Below, one piece after another: positions 59,363 to 64,000 of a stretch of 64,000 bases of DNA. The stretch lies in the NCBI RefSeq assembly GCF_002091985.1, contig NZ_MKKX01000018.1, positions 412,456 through 476,455 on the forward strand, written 5' to 3'. The first letter of the stretch is position 1, and each line of letters opens with the position of its first letter. A model generated the notes under the pieces. The model worked only from the letters and a program-made list of their open reading frames with translations, made no database searches and was not told where the DNA came from. The stretch is from Rhodococcus sp. 1163. Its GTDB lineage: Bacteria > Actinomycetota > Actinomycetes > Mycobacteriales > Mycobacteriaceae. Both the position numbers and the translations under genes were made by a program.

Positions 59363-60622
59363 TCAGTTCAGCGCCTGCTCCAGATCTGCGATCAGGTCCA
59401 CGGTGTCTTCCAACCCGATCGAGATACGCACCACGCCGTCGGTAATGCCAACCGAGGCACGACCTTCCGGGCCCATAGCGCGGTGAGTGGTGGTTGCCGG
59501 ATGAGTGATGAGCGATTTCGCGTCGCCGAGATTGTTCGAGATGTCGACGATCCGTAGCGCGTCGAGGAATTCGAATGCTCGCTTCTTCCCCTCGCCCTCT
59601 GCCGCGTCGAGCTCGAACGTGATGACGGTGCCGCCGCCGCTCATCTGGGACTTCGCCAGTTCGTACTGAGGGTGCGATTCGAGGTAGGGGTACTTGACCC
59701 ACGACACCGCCGAATGCCCTTCGAGGAACCGCGCGATCTCCAGCGCAGCCTGCGTCGAGTGCCGCACTCGCACCGGCATCGTCTCGAGCCCCTTGAGCAA
59801 AGTCCATGCATTGAACGGACTCAGCGCAGGGCCGGTGTGGCGCATCAGATTCTTCACCGGTCCGTCGATGTACTCGGCCGACCCGAGGATCGCGCCGCCG
59901 AGAACTCGGCCCTGACCGTCTATGTGTTTGGTGCCCGAATAGACCACGACGTCAGCACCCAGATCGAGACTCTTCTGCAACAACGGAGTCGCAAAGACGT
60001 TGTCCAACACCACAGTTGCGCCCGCAGCATGCGCAAGCTCGGATACCCGCACGACATCGACGAGAGACTGCATCGGATTCGACGGCGTCTCGAAGAACAC
60101 GGCAGTCGTCGGAACCGACAGTGCTTCTTCCCACTGATCGTTGTCATCGCCGTCGACGAAGACGGTTTCCACGCCCCACCGCGGCAGAATTTCGTTGCAC
60201 ACCACGAAGCACGATCCGAACAGACTGCGCGCCGCTACCAGTCGGTCGCCTGCTTTCAACAACGCTCCGAGCGCGGTGAACACCGCCGACATCCCGCTCG
60301 AAGTACCGAAGCACGCCTCAGCGCCCTCGATCAGACGCAGTCGCTCCTCGAACATCTTCACGGTCGGGTTGCCGTAGCGCGAGTAGACGAAATGATCGAT
60401 CTCGCCCGTGAATGCCTGCTCGGCTGCACCGGCACTTTCATAGACGAATCCGGAAGACAGGTACAGCGCCTCGGAGTTCTCGTCGAAGCCCGAGCGCATC
60501 AACCCACCGCGGACCCCCAAAGTTCCCTGACCGACACCCGTGGGCAACGGCTTCTCGAAGCCGCCCCCCTTCGGAATACTCGAGCCCTGCCCGCCACTCA
60601 TCCGATTCCCCGTTTCGCTCAC
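59363..60622 (-). CDS. metZ: O-succinylhomoserine sulfhydrylase
   Basis: PLP enzyme making homocysteine from O-succinylhomoserine and sulfide. The 419-residue Cys/Met-metabolism fold has YSRYGNPTVKMFEERL, the cofactor lysine in YSGTKHIDGQGRVLGG and ITHPATTTHRAMGPEGRA. The GTG at 60622 overlaps the rhodanese stop (GTGA), indicating coupled translation; ATG 60601 (MSGGQGSSIP) is the alternative. Same pair as Rv0391-Rv0390. Confidence 0.95.
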   Translation of the reverse strand: MSETGNRMSGGQGSSIPKGGGFEKPLPTGVGQGTLGVRGGLMRSGFDENSEALYLSSGFVYESAGAAEQAFTGEIDHFVYSRYGNPTVKMFEERLRLIEGAEACFGTSSGMSAVFTALGALLKAGDRLVAARSLFGSCFVVCNEILPRWGVETVFVDGDDNDQWEEALSVPTTAVFFETPSNPMQSLVDVVRVSELAHAAGATVVLDNVFATPLLQKSLDLGADVVVYSGTKHIDGQGRVLGGAILGSAEYIDGPVKNLMRHTGPALSPFNAWTLLKGLETMPVRVRHSTQAALEIARFLEGHSAVSWVKYPYLESHPQYELAKSQMSGGGTVITFELDAAEGEGKKRAFEFLDALRIVDISNNLGDAKSLITHPATTTHRAMGPEGRASVGITDGVVRISIGLEDTVDLIADLEQALN

Positions 60623-61032
60623 GACTGTCTCCAAGGCAAGCCTGCCGCACGCCACCCTGTCGCGCCGCGATGGCCTTCGGCGTCGGTTGCGCCCTCGAAC
60701 CCGTCGAGAACGTTGTACGACGGGCCGATACCGGCAGCAGTTGCGGCGATGGCAGCCCCGATGGATCGCTGCCCGGATCGGCACAGGAACACCACCGGAC
60801 GTGAGCCGTCGACACCGGATTCTTTCAACTGTTCGACGAAGTGCTCGTTGCGCGCACCATCCGGGTAGCTGACCCACTCGATGAGATGCGTCGGCCGCTC
60901 GATCGTCGAGGTGTCCGGCACGCCGACATATTGCCATTCCGCGTGGGTACGCACATCCACCAATACCGCATCGGGATCGCCGCGAAGCAGCTCCCAGGCT
61001 GCTCGAGGGGTTATGTCACCTGCATAAGTCAC
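60619..61032 (-). CDS. Rhodanese-like sulfurtransferase
   Basis: A 137-residue single rhodanese domain with the active-site cysteine loop FLCRSGQRSI and DVRTHAEWQYVGVPD. It overlaps metZ by 4 bp, so it likely supplies or channels sulfur for homocysteine formation, though this is inference from context. Start ATG 61032. Confidence 0.93.
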   Translation of the reverse strand: MTYAGDITPRAAWELLRGDPDAVLVDVRTHAEWQYVGVPDTSTIERPTHLIEWVSYPDGARNEHFVEQLKESGVDGSRPVVFLCRSGQRSIGAAIAATAAGIGPSYNVLDGFEGATDAEGHRGATGWRAAGLPWRQS

Positions 61033-61069
61033 GGGTCAAGCCTTCCATTTTCGATGGATTCGACATCTT

Positions 61070-61597
61070 TCATACGTTGCACACCAGCCATTGATCGCCG
61101 GAGCGAACGAACTTCCACACTTCGTCGGCCGTGGCTCCGGACTTCGCTTCCTTCGTCGGCACCGTCGCGACGCCCCGGTCACCGTTGACCTGGTAGTCGG
61201 TAGGTACGCCGTCGACCGTGGTCTTGCCGTTCTCCTGAACGTATTCGGCCCGGTCGGATCGGTACTGGTCGTCAGTGCCGCTGATCAGCTTCGCGACCTG
61301 GTCCGGACACGTCGCCGATCGCAGGAGCTCGGCATCGCCGTTGTTCTGCGCGTCGACGAAATCGGTGATGCTGTCCGTCATCAACTGGGCCTGGGTGATG
61401 TTCTTCTCCGCAGGTGCAAACTTGGCGGAGAGAAAAATAGCAGCAAGAATCGCAACCACTATCCCGGCTGCAAGCACGAACGGCCAGGCCGACGCCGGAC
61501 GACGCCCACCTGCCTCGGTTGCCGCTTCGGAGGCGTTGTTCTGCGCTTCCTCACGAGAATCGGCCCACTGTTGTCTTCGTTCACGCCACGACGCCAT
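61070..61597 (-). CDS. Membrane-anchored NTF2-like protein (Rv0383c-like)
   Basis: A 175-residue protein: basic, polar cytosolic head (MASWRERRQQWADSREEAQN), one membrane helix (AWPFVLAAGIVVAILAAIFL), and an outer domain with ITDFVDAQNNGDAELLRSAT ... DEVWKFVRSGDQWLVCNV, the pattern of DUF4878/lumazine-binding-like small folds. The ATG at 61597 follows AGGAAG. It is 20 bp downstream of the dioxygenase gene. Role unknown. Confidence 0.82.
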   Translation of the reverse strand: MASWRERRQQWADSREEAQNNASEAATEAGGRRPASAWPFVLAAGIVVAILAAIFLSAKFAPAEKNITQAQLMTDSITDFVDAQNNGDAELLRSATCPDQVAKLISGTDDQYRSDRAEYVQENGKTTVDGVPTDYQVNGDRGVATVPTKEAKSGATADEVWKFVRSGDQWLVCNV

Positions 61598-61617
61598 ACG
61601 ACCAATCTTCCTTGTCT

Positions 61618-62508
61618 TTACGCACCGAGGTTCGGCCGGGGTTGTCCTGTTGCGGGGCCGATCGGAATGTCGCCGCGCAGGGTGATGCGGTGCATCACTC
61701 GACGCTCGGCGCCGTAGTCGCGATTTGCATAGTGAGAGGTGCTGCGGTTGTCCCACAACACGATGTCGCCGAGACGCCAGCGGTGGCGGACCACATGCTC
61801 GGGCTTCGTGAGGTGCGCATAGAGAAGGTCGAGAATTCCGCGACTCTCGGCCTCGGACACACCGACGATATGGGAGGTGAATCCCGGATTGACGAAGATG
61901 CCCTTACGCCCGGTCTCGGGGTGCACCCGAACTACCGGATGCTCGACGGGTACCAGCGCCGTCACTTCCTTACCGTCCCAGATATTGCCCTTGCCGCCGC
62001 GATTCTGAGCAAGGTAGTAACCGAACTCGCGATTGCCGTCGTGGACAGCAGTCAACTGATCGATCATCTGCTGCACCGGCGCCGAGAGCGACTCGTATGC
62101 AAGCTGACTGTCGGCCCAATTCGTGTCACCGCCATGCGGAGGTAGTACGACGGATCGCAGAATCGAACCCATCGGCGGACGAGCCATGAACGTCACGTCC
62201 GTATGCCAGACATCGGCGAACCCGTTGTCCGCACTGTCGAGGGCATAGACCTCTTCTGCGACGTCACCGCTGTGGTGGACCGGGTGCCCGGCAGTCAACT
62301 CGCCGAGCCGGCGACCGAAATCGATCTGGCCCGAGTCGTCGAGCGATTGCCCGCGCAGCACCAGAACCTTGTGCTCGACGAGTGCCTGGCGGACCGCCAG
62401 CACCTCGGCGTCGGAAGCCGACGCAATATCGAGTCCGATCACTTCGGCGCCGAAACGCGGACCGAGCTTGTCGAGAGTGAGGGAGACGGCCGTATCGATG
62501 GTGGTCAT
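61618..62508 (-). CDS. TauD/TfdA-family Fe(II)/2-oxoglutarate dioxygenase
   Basis: A 296-residue enzyme with the iron ligands in WHTDVTFMARPP (His, Asp) and ERRVMHRITLRGD (distal His), and 2-oxoglutarate contacts in LWDNRSTSHYANRDYG. HPVVRVHPETGRKGIFVNPG closely recalls the alkylsulfatase/taurine group such as Rv3406 (AtsK), so sulfate-ester or sulfonate cleavage for sulfur supply is likely. The ATG at 62508 follows AGGAGACAAGGAAG. Confidence 0.92.
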   Translation of the reverse strand: MTTIDTAVSLTLDKLGPRFGAEVIGLDIASASDAEVLAVRQALVEHKVLVLRGQSLDDSGQIDFGRRLGELTAGHPVHHSGDVAEEVYALDSADNGFADVWHTDVTFMARPPMGSILRSVVLPPHGGDTNWADSQLAYESLSAPVQQMIDQLTAVHDGNREFGYYLAQNRGGKGNIWDGKEVTALVPVEHPVVRVHPETGRKGIFVNPGFTSHIVGVSEAESRGILDLLYAHLTKPEHVVRHRWRLGDIVLWDNRSTSHYANRDYGAERRVMHRITLRGDIPIGPATGQPRPNLGA

Positions 62509-62947
62509 GACTTCCTTGTCTCCTACGCTGCGGAGTCTTCTACGCTGCGGACCGCGTCATCGGCGGACCCAGCGCGGCTCTGACCTGGCGGATGTCTTCC
62601 TGCAGTCTCTCACGCATCAGCGAGCGTGGGAGAGCAGCGACAAATCCCGGGCGGAGCCGACATGGCGCGGGATATTCGAACGAAAAAGAGAATGGCCGAA
62701 AGGCTCACGAGTCGGGTGTGGTCACCGACAGCACATATTGGTGCAGACACGACAGAAGTCGACGGCTATCCGCCGGACCAGAAATGTCGTGTGCACAGTG
62801 CAATTCCTACCTGGAACTGGGCAATAGCGCAATTTCGGAGATTCGTGCCGCTCACAGCGCAGTGATGAGGACCACCGACCCAGTGAAGTGATGCCTAATT
62901 TATGCTGGGGTATCCGTACTTCCCTCGACGAAGGTAGTTCGCTGCAC
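62509..62947. other. 439-bp divergent intergenic region
   Basis: No convincing gene. A 12-bp unit CTACGCTGCGGA is repeated at 62523 and 62540, just upstream of the dioxygenase ribosome site. A 67-codon plus-strand frame at 62662-62865 (MARDIRTKKRMAERLTSR...) has poor third-position GC and no recognisable domain. An AT-rich patch near 62890-62910 is the likely promoter of the reductase gene. Confidence 0.45.
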
Positions 62948-64000
62948 ATGACTGATCAGACCCGTCCACTTCGCGTCGCCATCGTCGGCGCCGGACCGGC
63001 AGGCATCTACGCCGCCGACGCACTCATGAAGTCCGACTACAACATCGCCGGCCGCGGCGTCAGCGTCGACCTGTTCGAACGCATGCCCGCCCCCTTCGGA
63101 CTCATCCGCTACGGCGTCGCACCAGACCACCCCCGCATCAAAGGCATCATCACCGCCCTACACAAAGTCCTCGACAAACCACAAGTACGCCTCCTCGGCA
63201 ACATCGACTACGGCACCGACATCACCCTCGACGACATGCGCCGCTTCTACGACGCCGTCATCTTCTCCACCGGCGCCAACGCCGACCGCGACCTCAACAT
63301 CCCCGGCATCGACCTCGACGGCAGCTACGGCGCCGCCGACTTCGTCTCCTGGTACGACGGCCACCCCGACGTCCCCCGCACCTGGCCCCTCACGGCCGAA
63401 AAAGTCGCCGTACTCGGCGTCGGCAACGTCGCCCTCGACGTCGCCCGCGTCCTCGCCAAAACCGGCGACGAACTCCTCCCCACCGAAATCCCCGCCAACG
63501 TCTACGCCGGCCTCAAAACCAACAAAGCCATCGAAGTCCACGTCTTCGGACGCCGCGGACCCGCACAAGCCAAATTCACCCCCCTCGAACTCCGCGAACT
63601 CGACCACTCCACCAACATCGAAGTCATCGTCGCCCCCGAAGACATCGACTACGACGAAGGCTCCGAAGCCGCACGCCGCGGATCCAAACAGGTCGACATG
63701 GTCGCCAACACCCTCCAAGACTGGGCCATCCGCGACGTCGGCAACCGCCCCCACAAACTGTTCCTGCACTTCTTCGAATCCCCCACCGAAATCCTCGGCG
63801 ACAACGGCAAAGTCATCGGCCTACGCACCGAACGCACCGAACTCGACGGCACCGGCAACGTCCGCGGCACCGGCAAATACAACGACTGGGACGTCCAAGC
63901 GGTCTACCGCGCCGTCGGATACCTCTCCAAAAACATCGCCCAACTCCCCTTCGACGACCAAGCCGGCACCATCCCCAACGAAGCAGGCCGCGTACTCGAA
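62948..64000 (+). CDS. fprA: FprA-type NADPH-ferredoxin reductase, 3' end cut off
   Basis: FAD enzyme passing NADPH electrons to ferredoxin, serving P450s and other oxidases. The visible 351 of about 455 residues include the FAD Rossmann motif VAIVGAGPAGIYAADALM, APFGLIRYGVAPDH, FSTGANADRDLNIPG, the NADP motif VLGVGNVALDVARVL and GRRGPAQAKFTPLELREL. After about codon 50 the gene almost never uses G-ending codons (AAA, CAA, GAA, NNC dominate), unlike every neighbour, and this leaves long open shadows on the minus strand. Start ATG 62948 after GAAGGTAG. Confidence 0.94.
   Translation, partial: MTDQTRPLRVAIVGAGPAGIYAADALMKSDYNIAGRGVSVDLFERMPAPFGLIRYGVAPDHPRIKGIITALHKVLDKPQVRLLGNIDYGTDITLDDMRRFYDAVIFSTGANADRDLNIPGIDLDGSYGAADFVSWYDGHPDVPRTWPLTAEKVAVLGVGNVALDVARVLAKTGDELLPTEIPANVYAGLKTNKAIEVHVFGRRGPAQAKFTPLELRELDHSTNIEVIVAPEDIDYDEGSEAARRGSKQVDMVANTLQDWAIRDVGNRPHKLFLHFFESPTEILGDNGKVIGLRTERTELDGTGNVRGTGKYNDWDVQAVYRAVGYLSKNIAQLPFDDQAGTIPNEAGRVLE

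Noticed and set aside
63158..63769. 203-codon minus-strand open frame rich in Gly, Asp and Val
   Set aside because: It is the shadow of the FprA-like gene, produced by that gene's lack of G-ending codons; the repetitive composition (GDDDFDVGG-like) matches no protein.

Overview
The window comes from a high-GC actinobacterium of the Mycobacteriales, most likely Rhodococcus/Rhodococcoides. The grounds are GC-rich codon use with many GTG starts, the PknG-GlnH-GlnX trio, a WhiB protein, an F420-dependent pair (FGD and a Ddn-like reductase), a stand-alone groEL with CIRCE operators, and a gene order that I recall as following, in reverse, the Mycobacterium tuberculosis stretch from about Rv0440 (groEL2) down to about Rv0383c. 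The genus is inference; no rRNA or tRNA gene was seen.

Layout. 1-7 kb: end of a monooxygenase-like gene, zwf, a nicotinamidase, a MOSC protein, a Tat-exported molybdoenzyme with its membrane cytochrome b, an asparaginase and a stand-alone LigD-type polymerase. 7-13 kb: groEL under two CIRCE operators, then small membrane and stress proteins, and an AbiEi-like/DUF559 endonuclease-like gene bracketed by two 76-bp palindromic elements. 13-17 kb: psd-pssA-Cdc48-like AAA+ ATPase, an overlapping operon linking phosphatidylethanolamine synthesis to a double-ring ATPase whose first ATPase site is degenerate. 17-19 kb: PEP-mutase-like enzyme, Nudix, and an ArsR/SRPBCC pair. 19.5-25.9 kb: a complete mrpA(B)CDEFG cation/proton antiporter operon, which seems to be inserted into the otherwise mycobacterial gene order. 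26-33 kb: PAP2 protein, YbdK-type ligase, lipoprotein SodC, LytR_C protein, DUF3263 protein, def, an acetyltransferase, xthA and two tandem small acetyltransferases.

33.7-41.7 kb: thiamine region (thiD; thiO-thiS-thiG behind a TPP riboswitch; thiE divergent from it), interrupted by a class III cyclase, an LpqL-like M28 lipoprotein peptidase and an ABC-2 transporter. 41.7-50.4 kb: a Nudix-NYN/PIN fusion, glnX-glnH-pknG, and ackA-pta. 50.5-53.8 kb: Ddn-like protein and FGD1 facing each other across a direct-repeat array, a DUF202 membrane protein, a GNAT and dodecin. 53.8-57 kb: lipase, an SMR pair and a divergent MFS exporter. 57-64 kb: WhiB, a HAD phosphatase, isochorismate synthase, rhodanese-metZ, a TauD-type dioxygenase with a small membrane protein, and the first three quarters of an FprA-type ferredoxin reductase with strikingly one-sided codon use.

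Most of the window is conserved core. The least explained structures are the palindrome-bracketed AbiEi/DUF559 gene, the Nudix-NYN fusion, the acidic tail on MrpC, the repeat array between ddn and fgd1, the 3 x 19-bp repeat over the thiE stop codon, and the codon bias of the FprA-like gene.
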